This document shows positions 10,184-19,098 of a stretch of DNA of 64,000 nucleotides, piece after piece. The DNA lies in contig NZ_QNRI01000001.1 in NCBI RefSeq assembly GCF_003315295.1, forward strand, positions 248,001 to 312,000, read 5' to 3'. A program made the translations under genes and the position numbers. Positions within the stretch are counted from its first letter, which is position 1; each line of letters starts with the position of its first letter. Origin of the DNA: Paraliobacillus ryukyuensis. GTDB taxonomy: Bacteria; Bacillota; Bacilli; Bacillales; Amphibacillaceae. The notes beneath the pieces are model-generated. The model saw nothing but the letters and a program-made list of their open reading frames with translations. It did not search any database and was not told the origin of the DNA.

Positions 10184-12976
10184 TTGAATAAATTTGTCAT
10201 AATCGATTTAGAAACCACAGGACATACGCCAAAACAAGGAGACCGAATCATTGAAGTTGGTTTAGTTGTGTACGAAGACGGAGAAGTGACAGAACAATTT
10301 ACTACATTGGTTAATCCAAATATAGAAATCACACATTTTATTACACATCTAACTGGTATTTCGAATGATGATGTTCGACATGCGCCTATATTTGAAGAGA
10401 TAGCGGATGAATTACATGCTATTATAACTGATGCTTATTTTGTTGCGCATAATGTTCCGTTTGATTTAGGATTTATTAATGCTGAATTTGAGCGTGTTGG
10501 CTTGGAGCCTATCAACCTTTCAGTGATAGATACCGTAGAGTTATCTCGGATTTTTTTACCACAAGCGTCAAGCTACAAATTAGGTCAATTAGCTGAATCA
10601 TTACATTTTGTACATACATCACCACATCGCGCGCTATCAGATGCACTGGTCACCACAGAATTGTTAGATTACCTTTTAAATAAGTTGAAAAGTCTTCCAT
10701 ATGAAACATTGCGTAAACTAATGCTGCTAGAAGGTAAACTAAAAAGTGATTTGTCCGCTATATTTGATGAAGCCCTTAACAAAGCAATCTTTATAGCTGA
10801 TGAAACGAATCAGATCGAAGAATTCCGAGGTTTTGCCTTTAAAAAACAATCAGTTACTAATTTTCCTCAATTAACGGAAACCCCTTCTTATGGTGAGTTA
10901 GTTGACCATTTGTTTTATGAATCTTCTGGTTTTGCCAATTATTTAAATGATTTTGAAGCAAGACCTAGCCAATATGAGATGGCGACAACCATTTATGACA
11001 CGTTTCAATCAAAAAAACACGCGATGATTGAAGCTGCTACAGGGACTGGTAAATCACTCGCATATCTAATTCCAGCCATCTATCAAGCAGTAACAAACCA
11101 CGAAAGAGTGATTGTTAGTACGCACTTAACACAATTACAACGCCAATTAATGGAAAAAGAAATCCCGTTGTTAAAACGTGTCCTTCCTTTTCCATTTCAA
11201 GCTGTGATGATCAAAGGTAAACAACATTACTTGAGTTTAGCAAGATTTGAACAAGTGATGCAGTCACTCGAATTTGATAATTATGATATTACTTTAACAA
11301 AGGCGATTTTGTTGGTTTGGTTAACGGAAACTTGGACAGGAGACTTTGATGAATTAACGCTTCCTTCAAGTGGAGAGCGATTTGTTCGTACAATCTCTAC
11401 AGAAGCAGAAGGGGGATTAGATCCTCAATCTCCATGGTTTCAACATTCTTTTTATCTAAAAGCGATTAAGAAAGCACAAAAAGCTGATGTTGTTATAACT
11501 AATCATGCTTTATTGAGTAGTAGTCTCACCAATGAAAAGCAAGTTTTGCCGGCTTTTAAAAAGTTAATCATTGATGAAGCACATCATTTAGAAGAAACAG
11601 CAGCTAAACACGTTGGTTTTCAATTACATTATGTAGCTGTTCATCGTTTACTGAAGGGGATTGGTTCTACCGAAGATGGAACCATTCATCGTCTAGCTGA
11701 AAGAGAAAGTGTGATTGCAAACGTACTGCTGGATCAACAATGGGATAAACGTTGGGAAGATGCGAAAGCTGAACTTGATCAGTTATTTCGACATTTGTTT
11801 CAGTATGTCATGAAAAAACAATACCAACAAGGAGCAATGAGTGATGTTGGTAGATATCAATATACTTTTTCTTCAACCGATCATACCGATAAACAATGGC
11901 AAAGTATTTTAGAAATGGTAAATAGATTAGTTGTGCTTCTGGAAGATCTAAAAGAGGTGTTGTCACATCTATCTAGTTATTTTGTCAAAGCGAAATATCC
12001 GACAGATATTATCCAAGAAATTGATTACTTTAAGGAACAACTGGACATAACCATTGAACGTATCCGCATCTATTTCTTACAACCAACTTTAGATACGGAA
12101 GTAAAATGGATAGAAATTGACAAAGATGGAGCACAAAATTCAGTTTATTTGTATCAAGAACCAATTGACGTTGGTGAAAAACTTCAAACGCAGTTATTTA
12201 AAAAAATGGAAAGTATCATTTTAACGAGCGCAACGATGACGGTAAAACGATCTTTTGCTATTTTTAAAGAACGATTAGGATTTACAAATAATGAAATAGT
12301 CGAAAAACAAATTGATTCACCCTTTTCTTATTCTGATCAAGTACAATTGTTAATTCCTAATGATTTTCCTGTAGCAAAATTTAATCAAATGGATGACTTT
12401 ATTTATGCTACATGTGAAGCAATTGTTTCTTTGGCAGAACTAACTAAGGGGAGGATGCTAATATTATTTACCTCTTATGACATGCTTAAAAAAACATATT
12501 ATTTATTAAAGGAATGGGTAGAAGACGAGTATATGTTGATTGCACAAGGCATTTCAAGTGGAAGTCGTTCTCGTTTGAAAAAAAACTTTCAAACATTTGA
12601 GCAAGCCATTTTACTTGGTACGAATTCTTTCTGGGAAGGGGTAGATATTCCTGGTAGTGACTTAACTTGTGTTGTTATTGTTCGTTTACCATTTCAACCA
12701 CCTAATCACCCTGTTTATCAAGCAAAAGCCAATTTTTATAAAAAGCATGGGCATAATCCGTTTATGTCTGTTGCATTACCGAATGCAGTTATTCGATTCA
12801 AACAAGGTTTCGGAAGATTAATTCGCTCAAGTAAAGATCGGGGCATAGTTTTTGTTTGTGATGATCGTTTAATGACAGCAAAATATGGAAAATATTTTAT
12901 CGATTCGATTCCGCCAATCGACATCCATTATCAAACAACGAAAGAATTGTTGGAAACTGCAGAAGATTGGTTATGA
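10184..12976 (+). CDS. dinG: DinG-family helicase with N-terminal exonuclease domain
   Basis: A 930-residue fusion. The first ~170 residues are a DnaQ-like 3'-5' exonuclease (VIIDLETTG with catalytic D/E, VAHNVPFDLGF, HRALSDALVT). The rest is a superfamily 2 XPD-like helicase with Walker A EAATGTGKS, the DEAHH box and C-terminal GTNSFWEGVDIPG and QGFGRLIRS. The Gram-positive DinG acts as an ATP-dependent nuclease/helicase in DNA repair. A TTG start at 10184 is preferred: an ATG at 10175 touches the AAGGA site, while the TTG has 8-base spacing and matches the family N-terminus. Confidence 0.9.
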   Translation: MNKFVIIDLETTGHTPKQGDRIIEVGLVVYEDGEVTEQFTTLVNPNIEITHFITHLTGISNDDVRHAPIFEEIADELHAIITDAYFVAHNVPFDLGFINAEFERVGLEPINLSVIDTVELSRIFLPQASSYKLGQLAESLHFVHTSPHRALSDALVTTELLDYLLNKLKSLPYETLRKLMLLEGKLKSDLSAIFDEALNKAIFIADETNQIEEFRGFAFKKQSVTNFPQLTETPSYGELVDHLFYESSGFANYLNDFEARPSQYEMATTIYDTFQSKKHAMIEAATGTGKSLAYLIPAIYQAVTNHERVIVSTHLTQLQRQLMEKEIPLLKRVLPFPFQAVMIKGKQHYLSLARFEQVMQSLEFDNYDITLTKAILLVWLTETWTGDFDELTLPSSGERFVRTISTEAEGGLDPQSPWFQHSFYLKAIKKAQKADVVITNHALLSSSLTNEKQVLPAFKKLIIDEAHHLEETAAKHVGFQLHYVAVHRLLKGIGSTEDGTIHRLAERESVIANVLLDQQWDKRWEDAKAELDQLFRHLFQYVMKKQYQQGAMSDVGRYQYTFSSTDHTDKQWQSILEMVNRLVVLLEDLKEVLSHLSSYFVKAKYPTDIIQEIDYFKEQLDITIERIRIYFLQPTLDTEVKWIEIDKDGAQNSVYLYQEPIDVGEKLQTQLFKKMESIILTSATMTVKRSFAIFKERLGFTNNEIVEKQIDSPFSYSDQVQLLIPNDFPVAKFNQMDDFIYATCEAIVSLAELTKGRMLILFTSYDMLKKTYYLLKEWVEDEYMLIAQGISSGSRSRLKKNFQTFEQAILLGTNSFWEGVDIPGSDLTCVVIVRLPFQPPNHPVYQAKANFYKKHGHNPFMSVALPNAVIRFKQGFGRLIRSSKDRGIVFVCDDRLMTAKYGKYFIDSIPPIDIHYQTTKELLETAEDWL

Positions 12977-13033
12977 TGTTCGTTATCTTACATACCCTAA
13001 TCATATGTATGAATGATAAGTAGGTGGTCTAAG

Positions 13034-13825
13034 ATGAAACAGAAGATAAAGTCATTTATAATAGTACTTAGCATAATAATGTGTTTTCCATTGCCCGCTA
13101 TAGCTAAAACACAGTTGCCTATGCAAGAAGATCCTCAGTTATTACTTTCCTTTTTTAATTTACCTGAGGGAGAAGCTACTTTAATCCAAACAACTGGAGA
13201 TGAGAATTACTTAATCAACACGGGCTCAGACAACAGTACCACTGAATTGATCAATCAATTAGAAGAACTGGGTGTTACCAAACTAGATGCCATTATTTTG
13301 TCTAAACAAACAGAAGACTATATAGGGAATCTTCACTATCTTCTTGATCATATTGCAGTGAAAAATTTAATTGTAGCCGCAAAACCGTTGAATGAATTTT
13401 CTAATCAGGTTAAATTACAACAATGGGAAAAAGGAGAGCAACATAATTTAGCCAATCATTTGCAATTCCATGTTTTTGATACTTCGGTTGATGGAGAAAT
13501 GACGTTTACTATTCAATATGGTGATAATAGCATGTTGTATATGGGATTTTCTGAACAAATAAATAAGGATTTAGTTATTCAAAATTCAAATAGTAAACCA
13601 GATATTATCAAAGTGCCTGATTTTGCGCAAAATAATTCACCGAGTGAGACACTCTTAAAGGCAATTGATCCACACATAGGTATTATTTTTAATTCAAGCT
13701 CAGCAAAGTTAAATCCACGACTTGTTGAAAGATTAAACGAGTCATGGATTGACGTATATCAATTAAAACAAGTAGGTACGACCATTATTCAAATGACCTT
13801 AACGGACTACGAGGTTATCTCCTAA
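13034..13825 (+). CDS. Exported ComEC-like MBL-fold protein, metal site lost
   Basis: A 263-residue protein with a clear signal peptide (IIVLSIIMCFPLPAIA, cleavage likely after AIA). A domain follows that resembles the metallo-beta-lactamase module of ComEC: an FNLPEGEATLIQTTGDENYLI start, then ILSKQTEDYIGNLHYLL. In active relatives the equivalent segment is a THxHxDHIGG motif. Here the His positions are replaced by Lys, Thr and Tyr, so zinc binding and hydrolysis look impossible. ATG 13034 has AGGTGG 6 bases upstream, and an upstream ATG at 13013 lacks a site. The function is unknown. Confidence 0.6.
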   Translation: MKQKIKSFIIVLSIIMCFPLPAIAKTQLPMQEDPQLLLSFFNLPEGEATLIQTTGDENYLINTGSDNSTTELINQLEELGVTKLDAIILSKQTEDYIGNLHYLLDHIAVKNLIVAAKPLNEFSNQVKLQQWEKGEQHNLANHLQFHVFDTSVDGEMTFTIQYGDNSMLYMGFSEQINKDLVIQNSNSKPDIIKVPDFAQNNSPSETLLKAIDPHIGIIFNSSSAKLNPRLVERLNESWIDVYQLKQVGTTIIQMTLTDYEVIS

Positions 13826-13842
13826 TTAATTTGAGAATTGGT

Positions 13843-13878
13843 AAAAAAGCTGTGTACATAAATGCACACAGCAAAAAA
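13843..13878 (-). terminator. Hairpin with A/T flanks between the MBL-like gene and ypmA
   Basis: The stem GCTGTGT...ACACAGC, extended by CAT/ATG inside, has A runs on both sides in the plus strand. The U tract that termination needs therefore lies on the minus strand. No minus-strand gene is seen here, so the role is uncertain. Confidence 0.35.
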
Positions 13879-13937
13879 TGGGTAAGGATTAAATTTAGTT
13901 GAAAATAAATATTCACCATCAAAATTCGGTAAAAAAC

Positions 13938-13946
13938 TGTTATAAT
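13938..13946 (+). promoter_or_regulatory. Extended -10 promoter for ypmA-ypmB-aspB-asnS
   Basis: TGTTATAAT gives a perfect -10 with an extended TGn. No good -35 is present at 17 bp. It is placed about 100 bases before ypmA and is the only strong candidate in the gap. Confidence 0.5.
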
Positions 13947-14051
13947 GGAGACATATTTCTTCTCAACGCACTATTAGTATGGTGTTGCTAGTATCATTCT
14001 ATGTTTAGCAAATAAAGACAATAAAAATATTTCATGTAGGGGTTTTGACTA

Positions 14052-14222
14052 ATGAAGGATAAAATTGAAACATTATCTACCGTTCGACTGACATATACAG
14101 AAGATTTATATAAAATAGTGGATAGCTTAAATCGAATTTTAAAAGAAGATGATTTAATGTTTGGTTTAGCCCTAGATGAGGATGACAATGAGACAGCAGT
14201 CTTCACGATTTACCGTACCTAA
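14052..14222 (+). CDS. ypmA: YpmA (DUF4264) small protein
   Basis: A 56-residue acidic protein that reads MKDKIETLSTVRLTYTED at the start and contains DLYKIVDSLNRIL and LMFGLALDEDD, matching the short Bacillaceae protein YpmA. A TAGGGG ribosome site precedes the ATG. The last 35 bases overlap ypmB, and the order ypmA-ypmB-aspB-asnS is that of Bacillus. Function unknown. Confidence 0.8.
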   Translation: MKDKIETLSTVRLTYTEDLYKIVDSLNRILKEDDLMFGLALDEDDNETAVFTIYRT

Positions 14223-14715
14223 TTGGATAAAGTGGACCACTGTAATACTCGTTTTATGCCTAGTCGCAGTATTTGTGTATGTTGGTCATCTTTATCAAAC
14301 AATTCAATCCAATAAACTGTCAGGATTTGCCGAGTCAGAAGAAAGTGTCTTAAATGAAACGGATATGGTTACTGTTAATCAAACAGAAAGGTTTCATGGT
14401 ACAGACTTTTACCATGTCTTTATCGGAGACAACAAAGATGGTGATCGGTTACTAGCTTATGTAAACCAGACGAATAAAGACGAAGAAATTCATACTTTTT
14501 CTTTGAACAATTTAATGACGAAAAAGCAATTAACTAGTCAATGGAAAAATGAATGCGAAAGTTGTCAGTTGTTACATTCAACATACGCAATAAGAGATAC
14601 GACACCTTTGTTAGAATTGACTTATATAGATTCACAGAACCGACTGACTTATCGTTATTATCAATTAGATAACGGAGAGTATGAAAGTGGTATTTCTTTC
14701 TCTAACCAGTATTAA
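14188..14715 (+). CDS. ypmB: YpmB (DUF5590) membrane-anchored protein
   Basis: A 175-residue protein with one N-terminal membrane anchor (about residues 15-37, TTVILVLCLVAVFVYVG) and an extracytoplasmic PepSY-like/DUF5590 domain. Start at 14188 (GAGG, 6 bases) rather than the upstream ATGs at 14176 or 14182. It overlaps ypmA and lies 18 bases before aspB. The role is unknown. The operon position is conserved in Bacillaceae. Confidence 0.75.
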   Translation: MRQQSSRFTVPNWIKWTTVILVLCLVAVFVYVGHLYQTIQSNKLSGFAESEESVLNETDMVTVNQTERFHGTDFYHVFIGDNKDGDRLLAYVNQTNKDEEIHTFSLNNLMTKKQLTSQWKNECESCQLLHSTYAIRDTTPLLELTYIDSQNRLTYRYYQLDNGEYESGISFSNQY

Positions 14716-14733
14716 AAAAGGATAGGTGATTTT

Positions 14734-15921
14734 ATGAAGTTAGCAGATCGAGTAAATGCATTGACGCCATCAACAACGTTAGCAATTACGGCGAAAGCAA
14801 AATCCTTAAAAAATGAGGGGCATGACGTCATTGGATTAGGGGCTGGAGAACCAGATTTTAATACGCCATCTTACATATTGGATGCTGCTAAAGAGGCAAT
14901 GGATCAAGGATTCACCAAATATACTGCTTCCGGTGGCACGTTAGAACTCAAACAGGCAATTATTGATAAAATGAAATCTGATCATGCATTAAATTATACG
15001 GAGAAGGAAGTAATTGTGACTACTGGAGCTAAACATGCGTTATATACTTTATTTCAAGTAATCCTTAATCCGGATGATGAAGTAATTATCCCAGCACCAT
15101 ATTGGGTGAGTTATCCGGAGCAAATTAAATTGGCACAAGGACAACCGGTTTTTGTCAATGCGGAGGAACAGAATAATTTTAAAATTACAAGAGAGCAATT
15201 ACAACAAGCTATAACGGAAAAAACAAAAGCGATTATCATCAATTCACCAAGTAACCCAACTGGGGTGATGTATTCCAAAGAAGAATTGGAAGCATTGGGA
15301 GAAGTTTGTCTAGAACATGGGTTATTAATTATTTCCGATGAGATCTACGAAAAATTAATTTATACGCAAGATAAACATGTTTCCATTGCGCAACTTTCAA
15401 AAGATTTGAAAGAGCAAACCATTATTATTAATGGCGTCTCTAAATCCCATGCGATGACGGGGTGGAGGATAGGTTATGCTGTTGGTAATCAAAAAATAAT
15501 TCAAGCCATGACCAACCTTGCGTCGCATTCTACGTCAAATCCAACTTCAATTGCGCAAGCTGCAGCTTTAAAAGCTTATACAGATTCAAGAGAGCAGGCG
15601 TTAAGCGAAATGAAAGCGGCATTTACCCAACGTTTGAATACAACATACGAGTGGTTAACTGCTATTCCGGGGATCACTTGTGTCAAACCAAAAGGAGCTT
15701 TTTATCTATTTCCTAATGTGAAGCAAGCGGTAGAAATGAACGGTTTTGATTCAGTGGATGCATGGGTTGAAGCATTATTAGAAGAAGAAAAAGTTGCTTT
15801 AGTACCTGGTAGTGGATTCGGATCTCCTAATAATGTTCGCCTATCTTATGCCACTGGTTTAGATCAATTAGAAGAAGCTACCAAACGAATTCAACATTTT
15901 GTTGAAACACATCAAGTATAA
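14734..15921 (+). CDS. aspB: Aspartate aminotransferase (class I)
   Basis: PLP-dependent transaminase interconverting aspartate/2-oxoglutarate and oxaloacetate/glutamate. Signatures include GLGAGEPDFNTP, NSPSNPTGVMYS, the PLP-lysine motif NGVSKSHAMTGWRIGYA and the C-terminal NNVRLSYA with the substrate Arg. Length 395 is typical of the AspB branch. It is paired with asnS, which consumes the amino acid derived from its product. Confidence 0.93.
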   Translation: MKLADRVNALTPSTTLAITAKAKSLKNEGHDVIGLGAGEPDFNTPSYILDAAKEAMDQGFTKYTASGGTLELKQAIIDKMKSDHALNYTEKEVIVTTGAKHALYTLFQVILNPDDEVIIPAPYWVSYPEQIKLAQGQPVFVNAEEQNNFKITREQLQQAITEKTKAIIINSPSNPTGVMYSKEELEALGEVCLEHGLLIISDEIYEKLIYTQDKHVSIAQLSKDLKEQTIIINGVSKSHAMTGWRIGYAVGNQKIIQAMTNLASHSTSNPTSIAQAAALKAYTDSREQALSEMKAAFTQRLNTTYEWLTAIPGITCVKPKGAFYLFPNVKQAVEMNGFDSVDAWVEALLEEEKVALVPGSGFGSPNNVRLSYATGLDQLEEATKRIQHFVETHQV

Positions 15922-15945
15922 TACTAGTTTTTGGAGGAGTTTGTT

Positions 15946-17238
15946 ATGAAAACAACAATAGATCAAGTAAAACATTATGTAGGACAAGAAGTTACCATTG
16001 GAAGTTGGCTTTCCAATAAACGTTCTAGTGGTAAAATTGCATTTCTTCAATTAAGGGATGGAACAGGATTTATCCAAGGAGTTGTTGTCAAAGCTGAAGT
16101 AAGTGAAGATACATTTCAATTAGCTAAAAACATGACACAAGAGACTTCATTGTACGTCACAGGAATCGTAGCCGAAGATAGTCGTTCCCCATTTGGCTAT
16201 GAATTACAAGTTTCGAGTATCGAGGTTATTCATGAAGCTGTTGATTTTCCAATTACACCTAAAGAACACGGAACAGAATTCTTAATGGATAACCGCCATT
16301 TATGGCTACGTTCTAAAAAACAACATGCAATTATGAAAATCCGTAACGAAATTATTCGTGCTACATATACCTTCTTTAATGAAAATGGCTATATCAAAAT
16401 TGATCCACCGATCTTAACAGGTTCAGCTGCAGAGGGAACAACAGAGCTATTCCATACGCAATATTTTGATGAAGAGGCTTATTTATCTCAAAGTGGTCAA
16501 TTATATATGGAAGCTGCTGCAATGGCGTTTGGAAAAGTATTTTCATTTGGCCCCACATTCCGTGCAGAAAAATCAAAAACACGTAGGCACTTAATTGAAT
16601 TCTGGATGATAGAACCAGAAATGGCGTTTATGAACCATGAAGATAGCCTGCAAGTACAAGAAAACTATGTATCTTATATTGTAGATGCAGTTCTGACCAA
16701 TTGTAGCCTTGAATTACAAACATTAGAACGAGATGTAGAAAAATTAGCAAAAATCAAAGCGCCATTTCCAAGAATCTCTTATGATGATGCAATTGAATTA
16801 TTAAAAGAAAAAGGTTTTGATGACATTGAATGGGGAGAAGACTTCGGTGCACCGCATGAAACTGCAATAGCTGAAAGCTTTGATAAACCAGTCTTTATTA
16901 CGAATTACCCAGCTGAGATTAAGGCCTTTTACATGAAACCAGATCCTAACCGTCCTGAGGTAGTATTATGCGCGGATTTAATAGCTCCTGAAGGATATGG
17001 TGAAATTATTGGTGGTTCTCAACGAATTGATGATGTAGAATTAATGAAACAACGTTATGAGGAACATGCGCTGTCTGGTGATGCCTATCAATGGTATTTA
17101 GAGCTACGTAAATACGGAAGTGTGCCACATTCCGGTTTTGGTTTAGGATTAGAGCGTACAGTTGCTTGGTTATCTGGTGTTGAACACGTAAGAGAGACGA
17201 TACCATTCCCTCGTTTATTAAATCGTTTATATCCTTGA
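15946..17238 (+). CDS. asnS: Asparagine--tRNA ligase
   Basis: Class IIb aminoacyl-tRNA synthetase of 430 residues. The N-terminal OB-fold anticodon domain contains [15 protein letters not shown]. The catalytic core has motif 2 ([19 protein letters not shown]) and motif 3 ([15 protein letters not shown]). GGAGGAG lies 6 bases before ATG 15946. The frame also contains an upstream TTG, which overlaps that site. No T-box leader is seen, since aspB is only 24 bases away. Confidence 0.95.
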   Translation: MKTTIDQVKHYVGQEVTIGSWLSNKRSSGKIAFLQLRDGTGFIQGVVVKAEVSEDTFQLAKNMTQETSLYVTGIVAEDSRSPFGYELQVSSIEVIHEAVDFPITPKEHGTEFLMDNRHLWLRSKKQHAIMKIRNEIIRATYTFFNENGYIKIDPPILTGSAAEGTTELFHTQYFDEEAYLSQSGQLYMEAAAMAFGKVFSFGPTFRAEKSKTRRHLIEFWMIEPEMAFMNHEDSLQVQENYVSYIVDAVLTNCSLELQTLERDVEKLAKIKAPFPRISYDDAIELLKEKGFDDIEWGEDFGAPHETAIAESFDKPVFITNYPAEIKAFYMKPDPNRPEVVLCADLIAPEGYGEIIGGSQRIDDVELMKQRYEEHALSGDAYQWYLELRKYGSVPHSGFGLGLERTVAWLSGVEHVRETIPFPRLLNRLYP

Positions 17239-17245
17239 TATTAGG

Positions 17246-17278
17246 AAAACCTTTGACTTATGTGTCAAGGGTTTTTTA
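17246..17278 (+). terminator. Terminator after asnS
   Basis: The stem AAAACCTTTGAC / GTCAAGGGTTTT is followed by a T run. It closes the ypmA-asnS operon. Confidence 0.8.
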
Positions 17279-17340
17279 CGCTTTTTAATATATTCGTATT
17301 CGTGACATGTCTATGCTACAATACTTTTTGAGGTGAACGT

Positions 17341-18030
17341 ATGAAAGACAAACAAGCAATACAAGTGATACTACAAGATCAACTATCTATACCAGCACGC
17401 CTACTATCGGATTATCCCTCCGTCGGATTAGACGAGAAAGAACTAGTTATTGTTTTAAAAATATATCAGTATCAAATAGAAGGTGTTTTATTCCCTACAC
17501 CAGAAGAAATTACAGCAAAGACGACAATTGATCAACAAGAATGTGCCATGCTTCTTAGACAATTAATTCAAAAAGGCTTATTAGAGATTGAAGAGTCATC
17601 TGCTTCTGAATCCTTAAGAAATGAATATTATTCTTTAGAGCCTTTATGGGCAGTCTTGTATACTAATAAATCGAAGAAAAAAGATGATTCAAACAAGCAA
17701 GAGCAAATGAATATTTTTATCCTTTTTGAACAAGAGTTTGGTAGAGCTCTGTCTCCCATTGAAATTGAGACAATTAATATTTGGATAGATCAAGATGAAC
17801 AACAACCTGCACTTATTAAAGCAGCACTCCGGGAAGCTGTGTTAATGAGTAAATTAAATTTTAAATATATTGATCGTATTTTACGAGAATGGAAACGACA
17901 AGGCATTCATACGGTGGAGCAAGCACGACAACATAGTAAAGCATTTCATACTGGTCCATCGCAAGTGGAAAGAAAAGAAACCACTGAACGAGATGCTTCC
18001 TTGTATTACAATTGGTTAGAAGAGGATTAA
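17341..18030 (+). CDS. dnaD: DNA replication protein DnaD
   Basis: A 229-residue primosomal protein that helps load the helicase at oriC and restart sites. The N-terminal winged-helix dimerisation domain covers about residues 1-98 (LLRQLIQKGLLEI). The C-terminal DnaD/DnaB domain contains IFILFEQEFGRALSPIE and the late IDRILREWKRQGI motif. GAGGTGA precedes the ATG. It is followed by nth, as in B. subtilis. Confidence 0.92.
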   Translation: MKDKQAIQVILQDQLSIPARLLSDYPSVGLDEKELVIVLKIYQYQIEGVLFPTPEEITAKTTIDQQECAMLLRQLIQKGLLEIEESSASESLRNEYYSLEPLWAVLYTNKSKKKDDSNKQEQMNIFILFEQEFGRALSPIEIETINIWIDQDEQQPALIKAALREAVLMSKLNFKYIDRILREWKRQGIHTVEQARQHSKAFHTGPSQVERKETTERDASLYYNWLEED

Positions 18031-18048
18031 GATAAGAGGGGATCAGTA

Positions 18049-18720
18049 ATGCTAAATCAAAAACAAATACGATATACATTGGATGTCATGGAAGAAATGT
18101 TTCCTAACGCAGCCTGTGAGCTCGTGCATAAAAATGCCTTTGAACTGTTAATTGCAGTCGTCTTATCTGCACAATGCACAGATGCATTAGTAAATAAAGT
18201 AACAAAAGAGTTATTTAAAAAATATCAGACACCAGAAGACTATTTAGCAGTTTCACTAGAAGAATTGCAACAAGACATTCGTTCGATTGGATTATATCGT
18301 AATAAATCAAAAAATATACAAAAGTTATGTCAATCTTTAATCGACGAATTTGATGGAGAAGTTCCACATTCAAAAGAAGCACTAGAAACATTGGCTGGTG
18401 TAGGGCGGAAGACAGCTAATGTAGTTGCCTCGGTGGCTTTTGGAGAGACAGCTATTGCTGTGGATACACATGTAGAACGTGTTTCTAAACGATTAGCTAT
18501 CTGTCGTTGGAAAGATTCTACCTTGGAAGTAGAGAAGACATTAATGCGAAAGGTACCAAAAGAAGAATGGAGTGCCACCCATCATCGAATGATTTTTTTT
18601 GGAAGATATCATTGTAAAGCGAAAAGCCCAAATTGTGATGTCTGTCCTTTATTATCTATCTGTCGAGAAGGACAAAAAAGAATGAAAAAAAAGGAACGTG
18701 AACAACATGTTAATCGATAA
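18049..18720 (+). CDS. nth: Endonuclease III
   Basis: Base-excision DNA glycosylase/AP lyase for oxidised pyrimidines. The helix-hairpin-helix LAGVGRKTANVV contains catalytic Lys121, and VDTHVERV contains Asp139. The C-terminal [4Fe-4S] ligands are the four Cys of CKAKSPNCDVCPLLSIC. Length 223 is standard. The final 14 bases overlap ypoC. Confidence 0.95.
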   Translation: MLNQKQIRYTLDVMEEMFPNAACELVHKNAFELLIAVVLSAQCTDALVNKVTKELFKKYQTPEDYLAVSLEELQQDIRSIGLYRNKSKNIQKLCQSLIDEFDGEVPHSKEALETLAGVGRKTANVVASVAFGETAIAVDTHVERVSKRLAICRWKDSTLEVEKTLMRKVPKEEWSATHHRMIFFGRYHCKAKSPNCDVCPLLSICREGQKRMKKKEREQHVNR

Positions 18721-19069
18721 AGGTAAAGAATGGATCGAGAATTGGAAAGCAAATCATCAAGCAATAGCCGATTTATTTCAACAACGTCGCTATCCAGAGG
18801 CTAAAGAACCCGTGCAATATTATACTAAACAGTTAGTACTAGTATTGGGTTGGTTGAATGATACCGAACTAATCGTAGATAATACGTTAAGTGAAAAAAT
18901 AACACAGCTAACTTATGCACCATTTAATAGCCAAGAACGCATTCCTTTTATCTTACAACAGCCGGAACAATATTACTGTTACATACAGTTAAATGAATTA
19001 TATAAAGAAACAGAAAAAATATACGCTAAAGTTGCTATATTAAAGCAAAAAACAAGAAGCCAGCAATAA
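18707..19069 (+). CDS. ypoC: YpoC family protein
   Basis: A small helical protein of 120 residues following nth, the position of ypoC in B. subtilis. The segment QYYTKQLVLVLGWLND and the NSQERIPFILQQPEQYY region fit that family. ATG 18707 is proposed. A GTG at 18698 is only 3 bases from AAGGA, yet remains possible. Function is unknown. Confidence 0.65.
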   Translation: MLIDKGKEWIENWKANHQAIADLFQQRRYPEAKEPVQYYTKQLVLVLGWLNDTELIVDNTLSEKITQLTYAPFNSQERIPFILQQPEQYYCYIQLNELYKETEKIYAKVAILKQKTRSQQ

Positions 19070-19087
19070 GCTGACTTCTTGTTTTTT
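19047..19087. terminator. Bidirectional terminator between ypoC and ponA
   Basis: The stem AAAAAACAAGAAG-CAGC / GCTG-CTTCTTGTTTTTT has one mismatch and A/T flanks on both sides. It serves the two convergent genes. Confidence 0.85.
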
Positions 19088-19098
19088 ATTACTTACCT

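Noticed and set aside
15922-15945. T-box leader before asnS
   Set aside because: The gap to aspB is only 24 bases, too short for a T-box.
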